DNA from: Dehalococcoidia bacterium
Lineage (GTDB): Bacteria > Chloroflexota > Dehalococcoidia > Dehalococcoidales > Fen-1064
DNA: 64,000 bases
Direction of reading: 5' to 3'
Assembly: GCA_011170375.1 (NCBI GenBank)
Contig: DUEV01000010.1
Coordinates: 62,001-126,000, forward strand
In this document: in pieces, positions 25,325 to 32,874 of the stretch
How positions within the stretch are numbered: position 1 is the stretch's first letter
Layout: every line of letters starts with the position of its first letter
The notes under the pieces: generated by a model
The model's database searches: none
What the model was told of the DNA's origin: nothing
Seen by the model: the letters and a program-made list of their open reading frames with translations, nothing else
Program-made: the position numbers and the translations under genes

Positions 25325-26575
25325 ATGGGCCGACTGGAGAGAAGAACTGTTTTCGCAGATACTATGACCGCCCGTCGCGATGAAGATATTACGAAAAATG
25401 CCTTCATGATTGCCGGTTTCGGCAACACCACGGTTGTGGAGACTGGCGAGGGTCTCGGTGTTATTGATGTGCCGGCGAGGAGCAGTGCCAAGCTAGTTGA
25501 GACAATTAGGGCAAGAACTCTGGCACCTATCCATACCATTATCTATACACACGGACATGCCGACCATGCCTTCACCACGGCTAACTTGCTTGAGGATGCC
25601 AGTAAGAGAGGCTACAGGCGACCCACTGTCGTTGCCCACGAACGTGTGCTGAACAAGTTTAGCCGTTACAAAGAGCTTGGCCCCTATAACTGGTATATTA
25701 ACCAGATTCAGGCTGGTCGGGGCTTTGCCCGCCCCACCGGCAAGGAGAAAATGCTTCCGGATGACGTAGTCTATCCTGACATCACCTATCGCGATTCGAT
25801 GAGCTTCAAACTGGGTGATGTCACCTTTGAACTCTATCACTACATAGGTGAGACCGATGATGGCACGTGGGTATGGATACCGGAGCTCAAACTGGTTGCA
25901 ACTGGCGACTTGCTTGAGGGCGACTGTCCCAACATCGGCAACCCTTTCAAAATCCAGCGTTACGAGGTAGAGTGGGCAGAGGCACTGGAAACCATCGCTG
26001 GCAAGAATCCCGACTTTCTCGTGCCAGGTCACGGACCACTCCGCAAGGGTGAAAGAATAAGTGAGTGGTGTCTGGACACCGCCCGGTACCTTCGCCACTT
26101 CCACACTGAGATTGTTCGCTTTTTGAACGAAGGCTACTGGATTGAGGATATCTTAGATAAGGTCAAGCCGCCAGAGGACTTGGCTGGTAAGGGTTTCCTC
26201 TCCCCAGTCTATGGTTGTCCCGCATATGTCATCCATGGTGTGCACCGCCGCTACGCGGGCTGGTACAATGGCAACCCCAGCGAACTGTTTCCGGCAAAGA
26301 GGGCTGATATCGCCTCTGAGATTACTAAGCTGGCCGGCTCGAAGGAAGTGTTGGCACGTGCCAAACAACTCCAAGAAACCGGTAAAATACAACTCGCCCT
26401 GCACATGGTCGATTTCATCATCAATGGCAGTAAGAACAAGGCACAGCGCAAGAAGGCGTTACTAATAAAGTCAGAACTGTTGGATGCTAGAGCTGAAGCC
26501 GAGGTTAACCAGATTGCCCGCAACATTTTCCTGGTGGGGTCTGAAGAAGCTGAACAACTGGCGAAGTCGCTCTAA
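25325..26575 (+). CDS. Alkylsulfatase-like metallo-beta-lactamase-fold protein, copy 2
   Basis: Paralogue of the preceding gene, 416 aa from the ATG at 25325 (AAGGAG 6 bases upstream); the longer frame from 25241 lacks support. Metal motifs are complete: THGHADH, the Asp of GETDD and GDLLEGD, and PGHGPLRKG. It shares with copy 1 the segment HGVHRRYAGWYNGNPSELFP of the dimerisation domain and the C-terminal helices (KIQLALHMVDFIING). Members hydrolyse primary or secondary alkyl sulfates or related esters; the substrate here is uncertain. The two genes are 105 bases apart and arose by tandem duplication. Confidence 0.85.
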   Translation: MGRLERRTVFADTMTARRDEDITKNAFMIAGFGNTTVVETGEGLGVIDVPARSSAKLVETIRARTLAPIHTIIYTHGHADHAFTTANLLEDASKRGYRRPTVVAHERVLNKFSRYKELGPYNWYINQIQAGRGFARPTGKEKMLPDDVVYPDITYRDSMSFKLGDVTFELYHYIGETDDGTWVWIPELKLVATGDLLEGDCPNIGNPFKIQRYEVEWAEALETIAGKNPDFLVPGHGPLRKGERISEWCLDTARYLRHFHTEIVRFLNEGYWIEDILDKVKPPEDLAGKGFLSPVYGCPAYVIHGVHRRYAGWYNGNPSELFPAKRADIASEITKLAGSKEVLARAKQLQETGKIQLALHMVDFIINGSKNKAQRKKALLIKSELLDARAEAEVNQIARNIFLVGSEEAEQLAKSL

Positions 26576-26624
26576 AGTAATCATCGCCAAGGATTGATTT
26601 TCCCCGTCGTAGAGATAAAGGCGA

Positions 26625-26828
26625 TTATCCTTGTGACCCTGCTCCAGAGTCCGCTTCTTTGACCTTCTCAAGGACGAGGAACCAGAGGCGACCGCAATAT
26701 CGACACCGCCTGAGGACCAGCTTCTTCCACGATGCTGCCTTGATACGGATAATCCCCGATTCAGCCGCCGGCCAGGTCGCCCCACACTTTGTACAACGAA
26801 GCTGCCACCCCGGCGCGTAGCCTTTCAC
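26625..26828 (-). CDS. Small zinc-ribbon protein
   Basis: A 67-aa basic protein with two CxxC knuckles (RCTKCGATW and RRCRYCGRLW) about 30 residues apart, a typical zinc ribbon. The start is GTG 26828 (or TTG 26831), overlapping the TGA stop of the RNase H gene (GTGA overlap), so it is translationally coupled to it. Function unknown; the basic, aromatic surface suggests nucleic-acid binding. Confidence 0.65.
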   Translation of the reverse strand: MKGYAPGWQLRCTKCGATWPAAESGIIRIKAASWKKLVLRRCRYCGRLWFLVLEKVKEADSGAGSQG

Positions 26829-27241
26829 CAACTATTATCCCTTCTCAGGGCTTTGTTCGCTAGTCGGTCAGCCTCGGCATTCTGCTCACGGGGGACATTC
26901 GTGATGGTGGAACCCTCAAACTGACTTAGAAGCTCCCCCACCCTGAGGTAGAGAGGCCTGAGAGCGGCATTCTTCACCCGGTACCTACCCTGCATTTGCC
27001 TGACCACCAGCTCCGAATCGAGTCGGATATCAACCTGTCGGGCACCCAGCCCAACGGCTTTCTCCAGAGCATCAATCAAAGCCTGGTACTCTGCCTGGTT
27101 ATTAGTCGCCCTCCCGATACGCCGTGATATTGAGGCAAGTAGACGGCCCTGCTCGTCCTTTATGGTGGCACCGATGGCCGCCGGGCCAGGGTTGTGGCGG
27201 GAAGCGCCATCGGCATTTATGATAACTCTATCTGCTGTCAT
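26825..27241 (-). CDS. Ribonuclease HI-family protein
   Basis: A 138-aa RNase H fold. The catalytic acids are seen as Asp in NADGASRHNPGPAAIG, Glu in NNQAEYQALIDAL, Asp in IRLDSELVVRQM and Asp in NAEADRLANKAL. It lacks the basic handle of E. coli RNase HI, as in the RnhA/YpdQ-like group. It degrades RNA in RNA-DNA hybrids by family inference. It lies between the C4 zinc protein gene upstream and the small zinc-ribbon gene downstream on the same strand. Confidence 0.92.
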   Translation of the reverse strand: MTADRVIINADGASRHNPGPAAIGATIKDEQGRLLASISRRIGRATNNQAEYQALIDALEKAVGLGARQVDIRLDSELVVRQMQGRYRVKNAALRPLYLRVGELLSQFEGSTITNVPREQNAEADRLANKALRRDNSW

Positions 27242-27250
27242 GATGTTTCA

Positions 27251-27946
27251 TCAGGCAAGAAATAGGATACGCCCGCAGCTACCACAGCGTACCAGGCCAC
27301 CACCTCTGACCTGCTGCAACTCAGTGGTCGGCAGCGTTATCTGGCAACCACGACACGTTCCCTGTTCCACCCTGGCCACAGCAGTCCCTCTCCTCAATCT
27401 CAACTGTTCGTAGACCTCAATCGTCCCCGGGACAATTCCTGCTGCCAGTCGCTGTCGCTCATCAGAAAGCTTGGCATGTGCCGCCTTTAGCTCTGCCAGC
27501 TCTGTCGATAGTTTCTCCTGCTGGTTACGCCATTCAGCCTCCAGCCTGCTTAGTTCGTCGGTCAGTTCGGTGATATTCTTGGAAGTAGCCTCAGCCTGGT
27601 CCATTACCTCCAGTGCCCTGTCTTCTAACTGGGTACGCCTTGCCTTCAGTTCGTCAGCCTCACGCTGGAGATTGGTCAGTTCCTTGGGATTTTTTATCCT
27701 GCCGCCAAATAAGTTTTCCTCGGTGGCCTTCAGCTTGGCCGTCAGGTCCTCTATTTCCCATTCGACGGTATGCTGCTGCTTCTCCAGCTCCTCCAGTCGC
27801 TGTCGCCCGGCCTCCAGTGTGACCCTTACACGGACTATTTCCTGACTTTCTCCAAGCTGACCACTGACCCGGGCCTGCTGCTGCTGGTTGGCCGCAAGCT
27901 CCAGGTCAACCTCCTGTAGTTGGTAGAGCTGCTGGGCAATACTCAT
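27251..27946 (-). CDS. C4-type zinc ribbon coiled-coil protein (CdsZ-like)
   Basis: About 231 aa: a long N-terminal helical hairpin (LYQLQEVDLELAANQQQ through residue 170, with strong heptad character) and a C-terminal zinc ribbon, CRGCQITLP ... VRCGSCGRILFL. This matches the zf-RING_7/CT398-like family. The start at 27946 is supported by GAGGGAGAG just upstream; the longer frame is not. Nine bases separate it from the RNase H gene, a pairing often seen. The exact role is unknown. Confidence 0.88.
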   Translation of the reverse strand: MSIAQQLYQLQEVDLELAANQQQQARVSGQLGESQEIVRVRVTLEAGRQRLEELEKQQHTVEWEIEDLTAKLKATEENLFGGRIKNPKELTNLQREADELKARRTQLEDRALEVMDQAEATSKNITELTDELSRLEAEWRNQQEKLSTELAELKAAHAKLSDERQRLAAGIVPGTIEVYEQLRLRRGTAVARVEQGTCRGCQITLPTTELQQVRGGGLVRCGSCGRILFLA

Positions 27947-28190
27947 CCTCTCTCCCTCGGGTATTGTACAACGGCCATCTGGCAATATCAATTTCACCAA
28001 AGCACAATCCTGAAGAGTGACAAAAGACCGTAGTCACATTAGTACTCTTGTTCTATTATATTACTATACGTTAGCGGGAGCATAGTGATGAGGCTATTGA
28101 GGTTAGCCGTAGAGACACAGCGATGGGACCTGGCTGCCCACACCATTGTCCTGGCCACCGTCAGAATCCTCCGCAACGGAGACAGACCAG

Positions 28191-28553
28191 ATGTCAGAAA
28201 AAGCAAAGAAAAAACGAGGCGCCCGAGAAGGTAACCAGAACGCCAGGAAGCACGGGTTCTATTCCAGGATTCTTGATGAGGCGGAGCAGCTCGACTTCGA
28301 ACTAGCTACCGGTGTCGAAGGCATCGACGACGAGATTGCCCTGCTGCGGGTCAAGATAAAGTCGCTCTTGACTCACGACCCGGAGAACCTCAAGCTCATC
28401 ATGCAGGCCACCAATACCCTGGCGCGGCTGGTCAGGACCCGCTACAACATCAGCCAGGAAGACAGAAAGGGACTGAAGGAGGCAATCGGTAATGTCCTCA
28501 AGGAGGTCGCCGTCCCGCTCGGTATCGGCATCGGCACAGGACTTGGCAAATGA
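28191..28553 (+). CDS. Phage terminase small-subunit-like protein
   Basis: A 120-aa basic protein opening KAKKKRGAREGNQNARKHGFYSRIL, a motif common in short proteins encoded just before phage terminase large subunits; the remainder is helical. The ATG at 28191 has GGAGA about 10 bases upstream. Its end overlaps the start of the terminase-like frame, supporting the assignment. It is part of an isolated two-gene phage remnant; no portal, capsid or integrase genes are adjacent. Confidence 0.6.
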   Translation: MSEKAKKKRGAREGNQNARKHGFYSRILDEAEQLDFELATGVEGIDDEIALLRVKIKSLLTHDPENLKLIMQATNTLARLVRTRYNISQEDRKGLKEAIGNVLKEVAVPLGIGIGTGLGK

Positions 28554-29946
28554 ATCATCCAGCCCGCTCTTATTACGTCGTCTCCGTCCCTACCAGCGTG
28601 AGATAGCCCTGGCGATACTCGATAGTGTCTTCAGCAGAAAGGGCCTTACCTTCTCCGTGGAAATCGCCCGGCAGGGTGGTAAAAACGAGTTTTCGGCGCA
28701 ACTCAAGCTCCTGCTGCTGACCCTATACATGGCCGAATCACAGAACCTGATAAAGTGCTCCCCTATCTTCAAGCTACAGACCGTCATCTCGGTGACGCGA
28801 CTCAAGGACCGACTCAACGATGCCGGATTTGGTGGTATCTGGAAGTCCGAACTGGGCTATGTCATCCGTCTGGGGAACGCCAGGGCAATCTTCCTCTCGG
28901 CGGATGAGTCGGCCAACGTGGTGGGCAACACCGCCCATATCCTCCTCGAAATTGACGAGTCGCAGGACGTCAGCAAGGAGAGGTACACCAAGGAGTTCAA
29001 ACCGATGGGAGCCACCACCAACGTCACCACCGTCCACTACGGCACTACCTAGGACGACACTACCCTGCTGGAGGAGGTCAAGCAGACCAACCGGGAACTG
29101 GAGAAGTGGGACGGAACCAGGCGCCACTTCCGCTACGACTGGCAGGAAGTGGCACGGTACAACCCCGATTACCTGACCTACGTCGAAGCTGAGAGAGAGC
29201 GGTTGGGGGAGAACCATCCGCTGTTTTTAACACAGTACTGCCTGCAGCCAATCCGGGGCGGCGGGGGTTTTCTCTCCATCCAGCAGCGAGCCCAACTGAG
29301 CGGTGGTCACGCCCGCAAACACGTCCCCGGCAGCGGCAAGGTCTACGTGGCCGGTATCGACCTTGCCGGAGAGGCAGAAGAGGGCGAGGACGTTATTCTG
29401 AGGTCTATCAAACCACGACAGGACTCGACCGTGGTCACCGTCGGGGAGCTGGATTTTGAGCATGTTAATGAGATAAACAAGCAGCCGAGCATTCGGGTCG
29501 TCGAACACTACTGGTGGACCGGCCACAAGCACCCCGAGCTTTACCCCCAGCTTGTCGATATCCTCAAGAATGTCTGGCGCTGCCGCCGGGTGGTTGTCGA
29601 CGCCACCGGGGTCGGTCAGCCGGTGGCTTCCTTCCTGAGAAAGGCACTGGGCTCACGGGTTGTCCCTTTCACCTTCACCTCATCGTCGAAATCACGGCTG
29701 GGCTTTGACCTGCTGGCGGTGGTTAACTCAGGTCGACTGAAGATCTATGCCGGTAGTGGCTCCCCCGAATATCAGGAGTGCTGGCAGGAGATGGAGCTTG
29801 CCAGGAGCCACTACCGTCCCAACCAGACGATTAACTTCTACGTCGAACCCGCCCGGGGGCATGACGACTTCCTCATGAGCCTGGCGCTGCTGGTCGAGGC
29901 AGCGAACACTTATTCTCCGAGGGGGGCGAGGGGGAGAGATACATGA
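28543..29946 (+). pseudogene. Phage terminase large subunit interrupted by an in-frame TAG
   Basis: A single frame of about 467 codons. ATPase half: the adenine-binding LRPYQREIAL, Walker A-like ARQGGKNEF and Walker B LLEIDESQDV. Nuclease half: the three acidic sites IDLAGEAEEGED, VVVDATGVGQPV and GHDDFLMSLALL. One TAG at 29050-29052 separates HYGTT from DDTTLLEEVKQ; TGG (Trp) is the likely original codon. Length and all motifs are otherwise complete. The start is uncertain: TTG 28543 overlaps the previous gene, and an earlier in-frame codon exists at 28492. GC and codon use resemble the neighbours, so the element is not freshly imported. Confidence 0.8.
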
Positions 29947-30051
29947 CACCCGTCTCACTCTGCGTTCAGGCATGCAACCTTGACAAAGCGGGCATTCTAG
30001 TGTAGGTTCTGATTCGTAGAGACAACGTATCAAGAACACAAGGAGGAGCAA

Positions 30052-30837
30052 ATGAAGGTAAGAATATTGTCTATGCTGATAGTATTGGCAGTGCTGGCCT
30101 CTTCCATTACGGCCTGCATCGGCACAGACAGCTTCCTGGTAAAGGTAATGAAACTGGCGCCTCAAGATACATACATGATTACCTGCGTGAATCTCCAAAC
30201 AGCGGTGGAAGACCCGGAATTCAATTACGTATATGACTACATGATTGACGAGCTGACCTACACGATGGGTGACATAGATGTTTCGGACGTCACTGATGCG
30301 GCTATCATCGAAACTGATTTCGATTACATATATATATTGATGGGCAACTTTGACCTCAGAGATATCCGCGATTACCTGACTGAGCTGGAATTCGTCGACG
30401 GTGAATACAAGGAGGTAGAAATCTGGACTGACGACTACGACTACGCCGTAGCCTTCATAGGTAACACGATTGTCGCTGGTGATACAGATACAGTCGAGGC
30501 TTGTATCCGCCGCCATAAGAATGAGCAGTCTTCAGCATACGACAACGTAGACATGAAGTCAGTGGCGGACAAGATGCCAGCCGCTGTCGTTCACGTGGTA
30601 TTCGGGCCAGATGTGACGTATAACTTTGAAGTCCTGTCCGGTGGCCTCTGCCTGAGAAATTCGACCAGTGGTGACGATGTACTGGATGCGTCAGGCTGGT
30701 TAAAATTCGATAGTGCGATGAGTGCCGAAGACGCCATGATAGAAGACATCGAAGATAATCTGGGCTGGGAATTTGGCATCACCGATGTTGAGGCTCGTCA
30801 GAGCGGTCAGTTCATTGAATTCACCGGCGATATGTAA
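30052..30837 (+). CDS. Predicted lipoprotein of unknown function
   Basis: A 261-aa protein with an N-terminal signal peptide and lipobox (SSITAC, Cys at residue 22), so it is probably attached to the outer face of the membrane. The mature part is unusually acidic and rich in Asp, Tyr and Ile (for example FDYIYILMGNFDLRDIRDYL and TDDYDYAV), with a predicted alternation of strands and helices. AAGGAGG precedes the ATG. It is not linked to any pathway gene; the closest neighbour downstream is hom with its own promoter. No family recognised. Confidence 0.75.
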   Translation: MKVRILSMLIVLAVLASSITACIGTDSFLVKVMKLAPQDTYMITCVNLQTAVEDPEFNYVYDYMIDELTYTMGDIDVSDVTDAAIIETDFDYIYILMGNFDLRDIRDYLTELEFVDGEYKEVEIWTDDYDYAVAFIGNTIVAGDTDTVEACIRRHKNEQSSAYDNVDMKSVADKMPAAVVHVVFGPDVTYNFEVLSGGLCLRNSTSGDDVLDASGWLKFDSAMSAEDAMIEDIEDNLGWEFGITDVEARQSGQFIEFTGDM

Positions 30838-30865
30838 ATAGCTGAATAATTAATATTACCCCTAG

Positions 30866-30893
30866 TTGACACCCCCCTGTCTTCCGCTATAAC
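30866..30893 (+). promoter_or_regulatory. Promoter of hom
   Basis: TTGACA, a 16-base spacer, TATAAC, about 40 bases before the homoserine dehydrogenase ATG. Confidence 0.7.
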
Positions 30894-30935
30894 ATTGGCT
30901 ATCTCTGTTCCGCCTCACAATGGAGATAGCGTGTT

Positions 30936-32201
30936 ATGGCAGATAGCAAGAAAATAGCCGTCATCGGCTTCGGTAACATCGGCAGCGGGGTCGTTGAGGC
31001 GCTCTACCAGAAAGCGTTCGCTGGCCTAGAGCTGGTGAAGGTAGTCGATATTGACCTGGAAAGACCCCGCCCCGTCACCCTGCCGGCAGAATACCTCTCC
31101 AGTGACTGGCAACCGGCCGTCAGCGACCCTGAAATTGATATTGTCGTTGAGCTAATCGGCGGCATTGAGCCGGCCAGGACTATCCAGTTGCAGGCCCTCA
31201 AAAATGGCAAGGATGTGGTCACCGCCAATAAGATGCTACTTGCCCAGAAGGGGCAGGAGATCTTCTCTCTAGCTTCCAAATTAAAGCGCCGGGTCGGTTT
31301 CCGGGCAAGCTTCGTCGGCTGTCATGCCCTTATCCACGAGTTCCAGCAGGCCGGGGTATCCGCCAAGAAGTACCGCCGTATTTACGCCATCCTCAACGGC
31401 ACCTCCAACTATATCCTTTCGACCATGACCAGCGAGGGAACAGAGTTCGAGGTAGTCCTCAAGAAGGCACAGGAAAAGGGGCTGGCTGAAAGTGACCCGT
31501 CCGATGATGTCGACGGCATAGATACGGCCAACAAAATCCGCATCCTCCTTAACCTGATTACCAATTCCTATCGGACAGTGGCACCCTTCCCCATCGAGGG
31601 TATCAGGAACGTCACCCCCCAGGATATCCAGTACGCCGATGAGTTAGGGTATGCAATTAAGCTGGTCGGCGTCATCGAACAGAGCAACGGTGTTTTCAAC
31701 GTCGCTGTACATCCGGCGCTGGTACCGCAGGCGTCCCTTCTCGGCTCCCTACAGGGGGCCTATAACGGCACCGAGCTTGAAGACGAGTACGGGGTTGTCT
31801 CCGGCTTTGTCGCCCCGGGCGCCGGGGTACGCCCCACCACCGATGCCGTCGTCAAGGACCTGCTCGATATTGCCGAGGGGAGAGAACTGCCCATGCCCAG
31901 TTCCTCCAAGGAACTAACTCTGGGAAATACTGAAGATGCCCAGAGGCGCTACTATCTCAGGTTCAGCGCCCTCGACCAGGCAGGAGTCCTTGCTCAGATA
32001 TCCGGCCTCTTTGGAAAGTACGGTATCAGCATTGCCGCTGTTATCCAGAAAGAGGCGGTTTCCAAGGACTTTGTCCCGCTGATAATGACCACCCATCTCG
32101 CCCGCGAGGGAGACATGCAATCAGCGTTGCGGGAAGTGGACGAGCTACAGGTAGTCAGGGCAAAGACCAGGGTCATCCGCATCCTCAACGCCGACACCTA
32201 A
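30936..32201 (+). CDS. hom: Homoserine dehydrogenase
   Basis: NAD(P)-dependent reduction of aspartate semialdehyde to homoserine, the branch to threonine and methionine. N-terminal cofactor motif GFGNIGSGV, then VELIGGIEPA, VTANKMLLA (catalytic Lys region), LNGTSNYILSTM, SDPSDDVDGIDTANKI, and a C-terminal ACT domain (RYYLRFSALDQAGVLAQISGLFGKYGISI) for allosteric control. At 421 aa it is the monofunctional ACT-containing form. GGAGATAG lies before the ATG. No thrB or thrC lies nearby. Confidence 0.97.
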   Translation: MADSKKIAVIGFGNIGSGVVEALYQKAFAGLELVKVVDIDLERPRPVTLPAEYLSSDWQPAVSDPEIDIVVELIGGIEPARTIQLQALKNGKDVVTANKMLLAQKGQEIFSLASKLKRRVGFRASFVGCHALIHEFQQAGVSAKKYRRIYAILNGTSNYILSTMTSEGTEFEVVLKKAQEKGLAESDPSDDVDGIDTANKIRILLNLITNSYRTVAPFPIEGIRNVTPQDIQYADELGYAIKLVGVIEQSNGVFNVAVHPALVPQASLLGSLQGAYNGTELEDEYGVVSGFVAPGAGVRPTTDAVVKDLLDIAEGRELPMPSSSKELTLGNTEDAQRRYYLRFSALDQAGVLAQISGLFGKYGISIAAVIQKEAVSKDFVPLIMTTHLAREGDMQSALREVDELQVVRAKTRVIRILNADT

Positions 32202-32227
32202 CAACCTGCCCCTACCACGATACATCA

Positions 32228-32256
32228 TTGACGGCCTACACTGTTTCGTGTAAAAT
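32228..32256 (+). promoter_or_regulatory. Promoter giving a leaderless XRE-regulator mRNA
   Basis: TTGACG, a 17-base spacer, TAAAAT. The ATG at 32263 begins seven bases after the -10, where transcription itself should start. Confidence 0.6.
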
Positions 32257-32262
32257 CTAGCC

Positions 32263-32508
32263 ATGAAAAGTCGTCCCAACATGAAAAAGCGCCCGCAGTG
32301 GGACGGGACTCATATCCGTGCCCTGAGGAACCATTTGGGACTGACCCAGCAGGAGATGGCCAACAGGCTGGGCACACGCCAACAAACGATAAGCGAATGG
32401 GAGAAGGGCCTCTACCGTCCGCGTGGTGCTTCCTCAACACTACTCACCATTGTTGCTGAAAACGCCCGGTTTAAGTATAAGCCCGAATCCAAAGTCCGAA
32501 AAGGATGA
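32263..32508 (+). CDS. XRE-family helix-turn-helix regulator
   Basis: An 81-aa protein with a Cro/C1-type HTH (IRALRNHLGLTQQEMANRLGTRQQTISEWEKG). The N-terminus is short and basic and the C-terminus has a short KYKPESKVRKG tail without a second domain. The start codon coincides with the predicted transcription start and there is no ribosome-binding site, so the mRNA may be leaderless; a second ATG at 32281 is possible. DNA-binding regulator, target unknown. Confidence 0.85.
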   Translation: MKSRPNMKKRPQWDGTHIRALRNHLGLTQQEMANRLGTRQQTISEWEKGLYRPRGASSTLLTIVAENARFKYKPESKVRKG

Positions 32509-32580
32509 ATACCTGGCCTAATAATTTGGCATAATCATCTCAGTACACCATTTACCCTCTTTTATTTGAGATAAGGCAAC

Positions 32581-32874
32581 ATGAATGTAGGGGTATGCAA
32601 GCTCAATCTCCGCCTACCAGAAAACGCGTCCCTCAAGGACAAGAGACGCATACTGAAGTCACTCATCAGCCGGGTGTCAAACAAGTTCAACGTTGCTGTG
32701 GCTGAGGTTGATAACGAGGACAAGTGGCAGCTGGCCACCATCGGCATCTGCTGCGTCAGTAATGACCGCCGCCATGCCAACGAGATTATGTCAAAAGTGG
32801 TCGCCTTCATTATGAACAATCACATCGACGCCGAGATTCTCGACTACGAGATAGAGATTATTCCGGTCTCCTGA
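32581..32874 (+). CDS. ylxP: DUF503 protein (YlxP-like)
   Basis: A 97-aa ferredoxin-like protein with the family pattern NVGVCKLNLRLPENASLKDKRRILKSL ... FNVAVAEVDNEDKWQLATIGI. YlxP often sits beside ribosome-maturation genes (infB-rbfA), but here it precedes a helicase gene with a one-base TGATG overlap, so it is coupled to it. Exact role unknown. Confidence 0.88.
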   Translation: MNVGVCKLNLRLPENASLKDKRRILKSLISRVSNKFNVAVAEVDNEDKWQLATIGICCVSNDRRHANEIMSKVVAFIMNNHIDAEILDYEIEIIPVS

